A DNA stretch of 9,619 nt from JADFNO01 sp965369945 (GCA_965369945.1 CBDUST010000167.1:1-9619), one strand, 5' to 3'; counted from the first letter of the stretch, positions 1 through 7,200 are shown. A program made the numbers and translations. Notes: generated from the sequence alone by a model not told the origin.

Positions 1-1124
1 CAGAGGGTGGTGAAGCTGTTCTCGAGGGCAGGCATTGAGATGAGAGCGGGCAGCTGATCGAGCAGGACGATCGCCTCCCCGAACTCCCGGATCTCCCTCA
101 GGATCACGTCCGTCACCGCTTCCGCTCCAGTGAGTTCCTGCTTCTTCTTAAGCAGGACATGGTGGGCTTCCTCGACGAGAATCACGTGCTTAAGCTGCTC
201 TCGCCCCGGTTCGTGCATGCGGTGGTGGTGGATCCAGAGGAGCAGGCTCTCGATCAGAAACGTCTTGTCCGAGTTTGTCAAGGCGTCCAGCTCAAGGACG
301 GCCTCCTGTCGGAGCAGTTGTTCAACCGGGAAGTGAGCTCCCGAATTCAGCACCCAATCCATCGCGCCGAAGCACAGCACGCCAACGGCACGGAGCGCTG
401 ATTCCATCCACGCTGCCTCGCGACCCTTCACCGGTCTCGACCGGAGTCTGTTCAAGAGGTCTCCGAAGGTCGGCCATTGCTGCCGACCGTCGTACACGCC
501 ACACTCACGATAGAGCTGATCGATCACCTCCTGGAGAACGAAGGCCACCCCCTCGCCGAGGAAGTAGGCATGCTGCATGACCTCGATGAGCTTCTTGAGC
601 CATTCGCGGGGTGCAACGCCTTGGGGCGGGACTAACGGATTAAAGAAGAATGGGGCATCGTCACGCCCGACCGTGTACACAACGAGGCCGTTGAATCTTC
701 TGAGTGCGAGAAGGTCGCGGTAGTTCTTCTTCCAGTCAAAGACAAGGAACGGAATGCCGCGCGTGCTGAGCTCGCGCAGCATCAGGAACGCGACGTTTGT
801 CTTCCCTGCGCCCGAGCGTCCGAAGATAGCGGTGTGTTGGATGAGCTCCCCGGACTGGAGCGCAAATGAGTGGAACGGTCGTCGGCCGTACATGACCGTC
901 CCAAGGCGAACGTCACCGATCGCTCTGTCGGACGGGATCGGATCCAGCAGGATCTCGTTGTCGACGAACGAGTAGCTGGTTGCCTCAGCTAGGCGGCGGC
1001 GGAGGGAGAATTCGAGCAGTCTGGCGGTCTTCGGATCGGCGAGCTGGAGCTGTTCCCACGCTCGCTTCGTTGCCTCTTCACCGAGGATTGGCTTGAGTCT
1101 CTTCAGAACTGTTGTGACGTCCAT
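1..1124 (-). CDS. HerA-like (DUF87/FtsK-HerA superfamily) ATPase, C-terminus cut off by window edge
   Basis: Translating the minus strand from the ATG at 1124 gives 374 residues with no stop before the window edge, so the C-terminus is missing. A Walker A motif GRSGAGKT lies at about residues 102-109, in the context HTAIFGRSGAGKTNVA. A Walker B, VILVEEAHHVL, lies at about 314-324, followed by LLDQLPALIS at about 354-363, which matches the sensor strand of HerA-type hexameric ATPases. HerA proteins translocate DNA and act with a partner nuclease or effector, such as NurA, SIR2 or DUF4297-type proteins. The start is firm because an in-frame TGA directly precedes this ATG; a weak AAGGT ribosome site lies 4 bases upstream. 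No TATA box is visible upstream. It is co-directional with the STAND and patatin genes but separated from them by 413 bases. Its partner is not in the window unless it is the SIR2 remnant beside it or a gene past the left edge. The ATPase call is secure; the exact role is not. Confidence 0.85.
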   Translation of the reverse strand, partial: MDVTTVLKRLKPILGEEATKRAWEQLQLADPKTARLLEFSLRRRLAEATSYSFVDNEILLDPIPSDRAIGDVRLGTVMYGRRPFHSFALQSGELIQHTAIFGRSGAGKTNVAFLMLRELSTRGIPFLVFDWKKNYRDLLALRRFNGLVVYTVGRDDAPFFFNPLVPPQGVAPREWLKKLIEVMQHAYFLGEGVAFVLQEVIDQLYRECGVYDGRQQWPTFGDLLNRLRSRPVKGREAAWMESALRAVGVLCFGAMDWVLNSGAHFPVEQLLRQEAVLELDALTNSDKTFLIESLLLWIHHHRMHEPGREQLKHVILVEEAHHVLLKKKQELTGAEAVTDVILREIREFGEAIVLLDQLPALISMPALENSFTTL

Positions 1125-1156
1125 TCATACCTTGCATTGGAAAGGCTTCAAGTGGA

Positions 1157-1447
1157 TTGGCAACGCACCTTGCCAAACGCGCCGCTCACGAGGAACCTCT
1201 CAACGATCACAATGCGGGACAAGGCCACGCCCTCGCCAGGGAAGTACCCACCGCTGCCGGCATTGTGATACTGCTCGGTGACGCTGATGCTCCAGAGGCG
1301 GCAGTATGGTCGTGGCTCGACACTCAGCCATGGTTTAGCCAGACCAACCCGTACTCAGCGGTACTCGACGCCGCTTTTCCGAGCGAGGATGAACGCCGGG
1401 CATTTTTCGAAACCCTGCTTCGAGGGCGACGACGGGGTGTTGAATGA
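1157..1447 (+). pseudogene. Decayed N-terminal fragment of a SIR2-domain protein
   Basis: This 96-codon reading frame has only a TTG start and no ribosome site I can see. Its translation nevertheless looks like real protein. VPTAAGIV (residues 30-37), WSWLDTQPWF (51-60), NPYSAVLDAAFP (64-75) and ERRAFFETLLRG (79-90) follow the order seen after the NAD-binding glycine motif in SIR2-like defence proteins: GxPTAxxIV, then a W/Y segment, FP..ER and FF..LL.GR. The glycine motif itself is degenerate (NAGQGHALAREVP), and the frame stops just where the family normally continues to the TTNFD region. No continuation is visible in the other frames. I therefore read it as a relic. It diverges from the HerA-like gene, whereas known SIR2-HerA pairs are normally co-directional. 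The family call is from memory of the family pattern and is moderately uncertain. Confidence 0.45.
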
Positions 1448-1537
1448 ACAATGATGAGCACTGATTGGTGCTAAGCGATTCACTCAGACTTGGTAACATC
1501 GAACTTGGTACGAAGATCGGGGGAAGGTCGAGTTGCC

Positions 1538-2494
1538 TCAAGTCCTCGTCGACACGAATGGGTCCGACCAGTCTTCTCCGAATCCCAATGCGCGGCGTGT
1601 GTCGTTTCTGCCCATCAGCGCGCACTCGAGAAGGCGCGCGCGATTCGTCATCGTTGTACTGGCCATCCTCCGAACGTCGCTCGGTGAGACGACAGCGACT
1701 CGTACGCCCTTCGGCATGTCCTTGACTCCGCTTAGAAACTCCATTGTCCGATTGAACCGACTACCGTTTGAGATCAACCGTGCCCGCAACCGTCTTGAGT
1801 ACTTGCGCCCAAGGACGCTCAATGCGCACCGCGTCACCCGACCACGAGGTCGCCGTCGAAATGACAACGGCCGCGTGACCACGACAAGGATATCCGTACA
1901 TCCGAGATCTATCGCTTTTTCTAGTGGGACAGCGTCGGATACGCCACCATCGACGTAAGAGACACCGCAGACGCTAACATCCTTTCCGTAGAGAAGGGGC
2001 ATAGCGGCAGTGGCTCGCATAGCTTCTACTAGCCCAGAACCGACGTCTCGGTTTGTGCGAACAACCGAACGACCTGTCTCGAACTCCGTGAGGACAATGT
2101 GGAGAGTCGTCTGCGCCGACAGTACCTCCTTGACGTCCAATGCTTTGTGCTTGGTGATAACTCCATCTACTAGGTAGTCAATATCGACGATCCTCCGCAG
2201 CCGAAAATAATCTACGAATCGCCGATTGCTGAGATCATCCAGATACACAGACACGGCCAACTTTGCTTGGCGCGCGAGCAGATACGCTGCGTTGATTGCC
2301 CCGGCCGACGCCGCCACGACGTGATCAAACGCTTGCCCAAGACCGCATTCCTCCAGCGCCATTAGTGCACCCATAGAATACGTCCCACGCATTCCACCGC
2401 CCTGCACAACCAAACCAGTCACGACAGCACGCTTCGCGCTCGAATCATCACGTTGAGCACGCGCTAAAATATTCTGTATGGCGCAGTGATTCAT
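1538..2494 (-). CDS. Patatin-like phospholipase, probable effector of a STAND-patatin module
   Basis: The 318-residue product has the complete patatin signature. An oxyanion-hole glycine loop QGGGMRGTYS lies at 31-40, the nucleophile elbow AASAG at 61-65 (Ser63), and the catalytic-dyad aspartate in YVDGG at 180-184 (Asp182). Patatins are Ser-Asp lipid acyl hydrolases that cleave acyl esters of phospholipids or neutral lipids. In bacterial immunity, relatives such as CapV of CBASS degrade the membrane when activated. The elbow begins with Ala instead of the usual Gly of GxSxG. There is no signal peptide, so it probably acts from the cytoplasmic side. Its ATG at 2494 overlaps the TGA of the STAND gene (ATGA), implying translational coupling and joint function. 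The roughly 120 residues after the Asp motif are Arg-rich and I cannot assign them. The enzyme family is secure; the role as a defence effector is inferred. Confidence 0.9.
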   Translation of the reverse strand: MNHCAIQNILARAQRDDSSAKRAVVTGLVVQGGGMRGTYSMGALMALEECGLGQAFDHVVAASAGAINAAYLLARQAKLAVSVYLDDLSNRRFVDYFRLRRIVDIDYLVDGVITKHKALDVKEVLSAQTTLHIVLTEFETGRSVVRTNRDVGSGLVEAMRATAAMPLLYGKDVSVCGVSYVDGGVSDAVPLEKAIDLGCTDILVVVTRPLSFRRRPRGRVTRCALSVLGRKYSRRLRARLISNGSRFNRTMEFLSGVKDMPKGVRVAVVSPSDVRRMASTTMTNRARLLECALMGRNDTRRALGFGEDWSDPFVSTRT

Positions 2495-4569
2495 CGCACG
2501 TTTCCAGTATCCCAGTTGGATTTCTCACGCTCGAAGCGCCTGGAGAGCACGCGGGGGCGATCAATCAGCCCCATAATCCTGGACGCTGCCACCTGCGTGG
2601 CATGCAGCGGAGTGACGACCAGCATGTAGTACGTCATGACAAGTGCCGTTGCCAGGGACACTAGATTCATGCGCTCAATGAATCTCACAGAGAAGTCGCT
2701 CGTCTCTACTGCATAGATCATCCAGATACCGAGCAGAATGACGATCGAAACGTTTATGATCGTGTTTCGACCAGTACGGCGGAGGAAGGCAATAGGGGGT
2801 GATGCGCTCGACTTCGGAACGCGAGACAACAAGAAGAGCTTGATTCCAACGGGTAGGCCGCCAATCCCGATCGAAAGAAGCCAGACGTATGGAACAAAGA
2901 CCGCGAGTATTATGACGGCTGCACAGTTCAGTACGACGAATTGCGAGAACACTCTGGCAATTCGGCTTTCCGAGATATTAGAGAGAAGCCACTTGTACAT
3001 CATACAGATATAGATGAACCACGCCATGTGCGACAAGAAGACAGGAATGTAGTAGAGATCGATCCCAACCGCAGCTCCATCGGTTTGATGCATGCGGTTC
3101 AGCCAATCCCAATGAACACCGTAAGCAGGCCCGAGGAGTCGCGCTATCAGCAGCGTCGCGAGTAGTCCCAGCACCACGTCGCTGAACACGATCGACTGCT
3201 CGCGAGGGCGAGTCACGTCGAGGCTCATCGGCGCAATTATGCGAAGCTCTTCGGAGAAGAAGACGATATTGTCTCGCTGTGTCGCATCCAGCTCAGATCC
3301 TGCGTATTCGTGAAAAATCTCCGCCAGATAGTCATGGGCCAGCTCATAGTGCCCGGCGCGCCGTCTGATGACCAGCCCCTGCTTTTGATAAAAGTCGATA
3401 CAAGTCCTGATGACATGTCCCTTCTCGTGAACAATATCGGCGATTCCTTCAATGGACATCGGGCGGCGCAGTTCGGTACGAACACTGAGTGCAAAGAGCA
3501 TTTTCTTGGAGACGTCGGGTCGCGGAGATGAGTCGATGCATTTGCGGCAGTAAGCGACAAGAAGGCCTTCTCTTCCGCCGAGTTCTTGCTCGAACACCTC
3601 CTGGGTAATCTCGCCCACACACTGATTCTCCAGCATGAGTCCGATTATCTGTGCCTCAATCGGAGCTATGGTCGAGTGTCGAGCGAGGCTTCGCATTATC
3701 GCCTTTGCCCCATCAGAGTTCTCAGTCACGCGGCGAAAACGCATTGTCAGTTCCTCCGCCTCGAAGCAGCCAGGGCGAAGACCGGTCAGCTGCGATGTCG
3801 CGGCTGGTGAGGGGATCAGCGTGCCGAGAGTCCGAAGGTCGTAGTACCACTCCTTTCGAATTACGATGAGGTGCCGGATACCGCGGAGAGGTGCAGTGGC
3901 CTTGAGGAATGCTGAGAACCACTGAGCGAGAGCTTCGCTTCCGCCGACTTTCTCTGATGTTGCTGCAAACAGTCCCTCGAGCTGATCGTAGATAAGGACG
4001 AGTTTTTCGTGAGTGCATTCGTCAGGGACATTAGGTTTGTCAATCCAGGCTTGCGGTTGCGGATTCCATTGGGGCCAGAGGCGCTGGAGCTTTAAGAAGA
4101 GCGAGACGTCGAAGTCCTCGTAATCGGAGAACGATAGAACCTTCCATCCTTCACGTTCAAGGGCCGGTTTCAGGCACTTTCTTATGAGAACGGACTTTCC
4201 GACGCCGCTCGCTCCCACAACCACAATGGGAGTTTTTCGGAGCAAGAGGACGCGATTCAGAAGTTCTTGAGTATCCTTGTTGCGCTCCCATATGGAATCG
4301 GCAGGTACATTGCCGGGCCCCTGAAAGACTCCTTTCTTAGGTGGCTTGGTGTCACGCCCCCTAGGGCGCATGAACAATCCCGTCACCGCTAGCAGAGCGA
4401 TGAAGACTATGTACCCGGCGCCAACTAAGTAATCGCCTCTTCGGTATGCGGAGATTAGGGGATCCAAGAACGAGATGACGGTGGCTCCGTATAAGACAAC
4501 GAAGCCGACGGTCCAGATCGCCCTGGCTTGGCGCGTCCGCGTCGAGGTGCCTGGAACGATTCCCTGCAT
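2491..4569 (-). CDS. Membrane-embedded STAND-type P-loop NTPase, probable sensor of the STAND-patatin module
   Basis: The 692-residue product starts with two hydrophobic segments (about 18-36 and 46-66). A P-loop NTPase core follows: Walker A GASGVGKS at 119-126, Walker B LVLIYDQLEGLF at 190-201, and IRHLIVIRKEWYYDLR at 231-246, which resembles the sensor strand and arginine of STAND ATPases. Residues about 355-422 look like a winged-helix module ending in YELAHDYLAEIFHEY, a phrase typical of STAND proteins. Then, instead of TPR, WD40 or LRR repeats, come five or six hydrophobic helices (about 459-480, 505-528, 541-583, 603-620, 634-654). STAND NTPases are ATP-driven oligomerising switches in immunity and cell death. 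The ATG at 4569 follows an AAGGAG ribosome site at 4579-4584, spaced 9 bases. The next gene, patatin, overlaps its stop. The assignment to a specific STAND subfamily is open; the closest feel is nSTAND1-like. Confidence 0.8.
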   Translation of the reverse strand: MQGIVPGTSTRTRQARAIWTVGFVVLYGATVISFLDPLISAYRRGDYLVGAGYIVFIALLAVTGLFMRPRGRDTKPPKKGVFQGPGNVPADSIWERNKDTQELLNRVLLLRKTPIVVVGASGVGKSVLIRKCLKPALEREGWKVLSFSDYEDFDVSLFLKLQRLWPQWNPQPQAWIDKPNVPDECTHEKLVLIYDQLEGLFAATSEKVGGSEALAQWFSAFLKATAPLRGIRHLIVIRKEWYYDLRTLGTLIPSPAATSQLTGLRPGCFEAEELTMRFRRVTENSDGAKAIMRSLARHSTIAPIEAQIIGLMLENQCVGEITQEVFEQELGGREGLLVAYCRKCIDSSPRPDVSKKMLFALSVRTELRRPMSIEGIADIVHEKGHVIRTCIDFYQKQGLVIRRRAGHYELAHDYLAEIFHEYAGSELDATQRDNIVFFSEELRIIAPMSLDVTRPREQSIVFSDVVLGLLATLLIARLLGPAYGVHWDWLNRMHQTDGAAVGIDLYYIPVFLSHMAWFIYICMMYKWLLSNISESRIARVFSQFVVLNCAAVIILAVFVPYVWLLSIGIGGLPVGIKLFLLSRVPKSSASPPIAFLRRTGRNTIINVSIVILLGIWMIYAVETSDFSVRFIERMNLVSLATALVMTYYMLVVTPLHATQVAASRIMGLIDRPRVLSRRFEREKSNWDTGNVR

Positions 4570-4621
4570 GTGCCGACTCTCCTTGACCTTCCCCCGGGTT
4601 TGGTACGAGGTTCTATGTTAC

Positions 4622-4786
4622 TCAGTCTGAGTATTTGGAGCAGCGCCGAACGCCCCTGACCTTTCCCGTGTCGAAAGGAGGGTCGATGTAGATCATCCTG
4701 GCAAACGCGTCGGGCAGCTTCGGGAGAATCATCAGGTTGTCACCACGCTTGATCTGGCCGCCAGGCAAGTCGATTGGTGGACGCAT
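4622..4786 (-). pseudogene. Truncated N-terminal remnant of a second beta-class DNA methyltransferase
   Basis: A 54-codon minus-strand frame between the intact methyltransferase and the STAND gene contains QIKRGDNLMILPKLPDAF followed by MIYIDPPFDTGK. This is the start of many site-specific adenine methyltransferases (GDNLxxLxxLPDxxxxLIYIDPPFNTGK), including catalytic motif IV (DPPF). The frame then drifts to KVRGVRRCSKYSD and ends, so the substrate-binding and AdoMet-binding parts are gone. An in-frame TGA lies directly before the ATG. It is unrelated to the neighbouring intact enzyme, which has a TSPPYWG motif, so it is not a duplicate of it. It marks a restriction-modification locus that was deleted, probably when the STAND-patatin pair or the intact methyltransferase arrived. 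Confidence 0.6.
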
Positions 4787-4848
4787 TCAGCGCCATTCGG
4801 ATTTGGTGGGTAAATCCTTCTCTCCACGGTAAGCATCTCTTGCCGCAT

Positions 4849-6042
4849 CTAGCTTCTGACAGCTTGCCCAACGCGCCGAACGGCGAGCTTGACGTACTCT
4901 GGTTTTAACTCAATGCCTAGGTAGTGACGACCAAGTCGCTTCGCTACAGCCAGCGTCGTCCCACTCCCACAGAACGGGTCAAGGACGGTACATGGTATGG
5001 GTTCTCTGCTGTCGCACCTGCACGATGGACGCCACCCGAGTGTGCATGATGGGTTTGCGTTCCTCCAATCTTGCAGCCGCTGTCCAGATCCAACTTGGCG
5101 AGCGTGGTAGTCCATTTTCGAACCGCTACCTCTGTTGCGGAGCCCATCCGGTACTCTGGGATTTGCGACTACTCTGCACCATGGAACACCGCACTCTGAG
5201 CAGCACCCCTTCTCCGATGTCCCTGCCCTGATACATGGCTCGATCAATCTCTCTGGAAACGTGGCGAAATGGGCGTCAGGGAACGGTTGAGTGGGGATGT
5301 GCCAGACGGTCCGGAGGTGGCGGCTATCAACAAGCCCCCGAACCGCGGCGCTGAAGCCTGCGTTCTGCCTGGGTCGATGGCGAGAGCTTGGGTTGACGGA
5401 GGCAGCCTTGGGATTGACCCCGGTTCCCCGGGCGTGGGCATTGCCCGTTGCGGACTCCTTGACCGCGTCGGCGTCGTAGAAGTACCGAGCTGATCTGCTC
5501 ATCAGAAACAGATACTCATGGCTCTTTGTCGGTCGGTCCGTGACGGACTCCGGCATGGGGTTTGGCTTCGACCAGATGATGTCCGAGCGTAGCCACCACC
5601 CGTCTTCCTGGAGGGCAAAGGCGACCCGCCAGGGCATGCCGCAGAGATCCTTTGTCTTGAGCAAGGCACTCGTGCGCTTCTGGGTCTTGTATTCCCCTCC
5701 GCCGCGCACCGTGCCGCCGAGGGTCGAGCCTGCGCCGTTACGGTTGGAGTTCTGCCGGTTGAAGTAACTATCCCCCAGATTCAACCATAATGTGCCATCT
5801 CGCCGGAGAACGCGCCGAACTTCGCGGAACACCTCAACGAGTTTCGTGACATAGGCCTCGAGCGTCGATTCGAGTCCGATCTGGCGCGCAACGCCGTAGT
5901 CGCGCAGCCCCCAGTAGGGCGGCGACGTCACGACGCAGTGGAAACACCCATCTGAAAGCGTGCGAAGAACCTCAAGTGCGTCACCCTGGAGGATCCGGTT
6001 CTGGAGGCCTTCCCTTCCTTGCGCCCTCACGCCTGCCGCCAC
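4849..6042 (-). CDS. DNA (cytosine-N4 or adenine-N6) methyltransferase, beta class
   Basis: This 397-residue enzyme has methyltransferase motifs in permuted order. Catalytic motif IV, TSPPYWGLRDYG, is at about 39-50 and AdoMet-binding motif I, LDPFCGSGTT, is at about 354-363. That order defines the beta class. The SPPY form favours N4-cytosine methylation, but N6-adenine cannot be excluded. A Cys cluster between the motifs (C280, C281, C284, C289, then C333, C341, C343) probably binds zinc and is common in related phage and mobile-element enzymes. The GTG start at 6042 fits a strong ribosome site on the stop codon of the upstream gene, 6 bases away. No restriction endonuclease is recognisable next to it, so it may be an orphan enzyme that marks self DNA or protects a mobile element. 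Substrate site unknown. Confidence 0.92.
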   Translation of the reverse strand: MAAGVRAQGREGLQNRILQGDALEVLRTLSDGCFHCVVTSPPYWGLRDYGVARQIGLESTLEAYVTKLVEVFREVRRVLRRDGTLWLNLGDSYFNRQNSNRNGAGSTLGGTVRGGGEYKTQKRTSALLKTKDLCGMPWRVAFALQEDGWWLRSDIIWSKPNPMPESVTDRPTKSHEYLFLMSRSARYFYDADAVKESATGNAHARGTGVNPKAASVNPSSRHRPRQNAGFSAAVRGLVDSRHLRTVWHIPTQPFPDAHFATFPERLIEPCIRAGTSEKGCCSECGVPWCRVVANPRVPDGLRNRGSGSKMDYHARQVGSGQRLQDWRNANPSCTLGWRPSCRCDSREPIPCTVLDPFCGSGTTLAVAKRLGRHYLGIELKPEYVKLAVRRVGQAVRS

Positions 6043-6047
6043 GCCCT

Positions 6048-6055
6048 CTCACCTC
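6048..6055 (-). promoter_or_regulatory. Shine-Dalgarno site GAGGTGAG fixing the methyltransferase GTG start
   Basis: On the minus strand GAGGTGAG covers the TGA stop of the helix-rich gene and lies 5 bases before the GTG at 6042. It matches the 3' end of 16S rRNA well and supports GTG as the start, with translation of the two genes coupled by termination and re-initiation. Confidence 0.6.
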
Positions 6056-6486
6056 GTCTCCTGATTGGGCTTTCTCCCCAGGGAACTCGCGGAATCAAGG
6101 GCTAGGTTCTCCCGCAGCAATACGAGTCGCTTCTCCGTCAATGCCAGTAAGTCCTTCCATTCCTCCAGCAATCGCGCACGACGCTCCTTCTTTCTCGCCG
6201 TCAATGCCTTGTCCAAGCTGATGCGCATGACCTCGTAGTCGGTACGATCGCCGCGCTTCCAGGGGTCCCCTAGAAGGCGAAGCATCCTCAGCGCTTCCGC
6301 GATTTCCTTCTCAATCTCGCGCAGGAATCTCTGCGTTAGCCCCCTGCGCCGGCTGATAGCTTCTTCTGTCTCGTGCAACGCCTCTGCCGACAGGGACGCA
6401 ATCTCGCTGATGGGATCGGACCTCAATTTGTGTCGACGTCTTCCGCTGCGCTTTGTGCCTATTGGGTGTCGCTCACTTCTCGCCAT
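6049..6486 (-). CDS. Small charged helix-rich protein of unknown function, first gene of the methyltransferase operon
   Basis: I do not recognise this family. From the ATG at 6486 the product has 145 residues: a basic N-terminus (TKRSGRRRHKLR at 11-22), then long amphipathic helices rich in Glu, Lys, Arg and Leu from about 25 to 130, broken by LLGDPWKRGDRTDY at 71-84. This suggests a helical bundle or coiled coil, possibly DNA-associated through its basic tail. The frame is open upstream to 6642, but that would run into the divergent GIY-YIG-like gene at 6563, and the extra segment is of unlike composition, so I chose the ATG at 6486. It ends 6 bases before the methyltransferase start and was probably cotranscribed with it, so a role with that enzyme is plausible. 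No clear TATA box or ribosome site precedes it. Confidence 0.65.
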   Translation of the reverse strand: MARSERHPIGTKRSGRRRHKLRSDPISEIASLSAEALHETEEAISRRRGLTQRFLREIEKEIAEALRMLRLLGDPWKRGDRTDYEVMRISLDKALTARKKERRARLLEEWKDLLALTEKRLVLLRENLALDSASSLGRKPNQETR

Positions 6487-6562
6487 CCCTTGGTATTCTC
6501 TACCGATGTGATCAAGGCTCTCTGGATGAGCCGCGAGTCCTGCCGCCGATAAGGAGAGTGTC

Positions 6563-6982
6563 ATGAAGTGGATGGATCCGGTCACGATCGGAGTCCTCCT
6601 GGATCGAAGCTTCTCCTTGACGCCTCTCATTCCGGAACGCAAAAGTGTGTACCTAGTCTCGCAGCGCGCATGGAAAGCTCAACCAACTGAGAACTGCATA
6701 CCGCTGTACGTCGGAAGCAATACTGGTAAGTCGCCGAGATTCCGAACAAGGATTGGGGATCTGATTGCCGATTTGTTTGGTTTCTTTGGAAGTACAGGTC
6801 ACAGTACTGGCGGGCAATCACTCCGCGCGTTCTGTCAGCAGAACGGGATTCATCCTAACGCGCTCTTCATCGGATGGATCACGGAGTGCGAATGCAACCG
6901 CTGTGCGGAGGGCGATCTCTTTCGGTCGCTGCGGCCCCAACTGAACAAGAAGCGGCCGCCGCGATGCCCGGCGCACACCTGA
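6563..6982 (+). CDS. GIY-YIG-like nuclease-fold protein with Cys/His cluster, copy 1
   Basis: The 139-residue product fits a compact GIY-YIG endonuclease domain. SVYLVS (28-33) and PLYVGSN (47-53) stand for the GIY and YIG strands, RFRTRIGDL (59-67) supplies the usual arginine region, and Glu116 in AEGDLFRSLRPQLN fits the catalytic ExxLxxxxxPxLN helix. A metal-binding cluster CECNRC (109-114) plus CPAH (135-138) surrounds that helix. The start has a good ribosome site, AAGGAG at 6551-6556, 6 bases before the ATG. It is divergent from the methyltransferase operon with a 76-base gap. A paralogue about 63% identical by hand alignment lies at 8230-8652. GIY-YIG nucleases serve in homing, repair and restriction; which applies here is unknown. 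The fold assignment is from motifs only. Confidence 0.7.
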   Translation: MKWMDPVTIGVLLDRSFSLTPLIPERKSVYLVSQRAWKAQPTENCIPLYVGSNTGKSPRFRTRIGDLIADLFGFFGSTGHSTGGQSLRAFCQQNGIHPNALFIGWITECECNRCAEGDLFRSLRPQLNKKRPPRCPAHT

Positions 6983-7002
6983 AGTCCCGAGTGGGCGCAA
7001 GC

Positions 7003-7010
7003 TTTATATA
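7003..7010 (+). promoter_or_regulatory. Archaeal TATA-box promoter, repeat copy A
   Basis: TTTATATA lies in otherwise GC-rich DNA, 20 bases after the stop of GIY-YIG copy 1, with a purine-bearing flank GCGCAAG upstream that can serve as the TFB-recognition element. Transcription should start near 7030-7035. No convincing ORF begins there, so the product may be a small RNA or a very short peptide. Confidence 0.6.
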
Positions 7011-7193
7011 GCTGTCCGACCAATACATCATCGGCAAGTTCGGCAACGGTTACGTGGTCGCGGCATCGCGGTTTCTGCCCCCACGCCCTTCGGGGGCTTC
7101 CCAGTATGATGCGCAAAGCCCGTTCTCGTTCGTTGACAAGTTCAAGTCGCAGTGTAGATGCTGCCTCAAGGTCGGGGCTGGAGGGGCGCAAGC

Positions 7194-7200
7194 TTTATAT
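7194..7200 (+). promoter_or_regulatory. Archaeal TATA-box promoter, repeat copy B
   Basis: TTTATAT is preceded by the same flank as copy A. The expected start is near 7220-7225. The nearest confident downstream gene is the PD-(D/E)XK-like protein at 7563, which would then have a leader of about 340 bases. Confidence 0.55.

Noticed and set aside
275..580. Plus-strand ORF of 101 codons
   Set aside because: It is antisense to the HerA-like gene, whose frame carries clear Walker motifs; the plus-strand translation is Arg/Pro/Ser-rich with no recognisable pattern.
4735..4848. Small ORF starting directly after the methyltransferase TAG (MRQEMLTVERR...)
   Set aside because: It overlaps the methyltransferase remnant in another frame; possibly part of the same decayed gene, but there is too little to call it separately.
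6487..6642. Longer N-terminus for the helix-rich protein, starting at 6642
   Set aside because: It would overlap the start of the divergent GIY-YIG-like gene, and the added residues differ in character from the rest.
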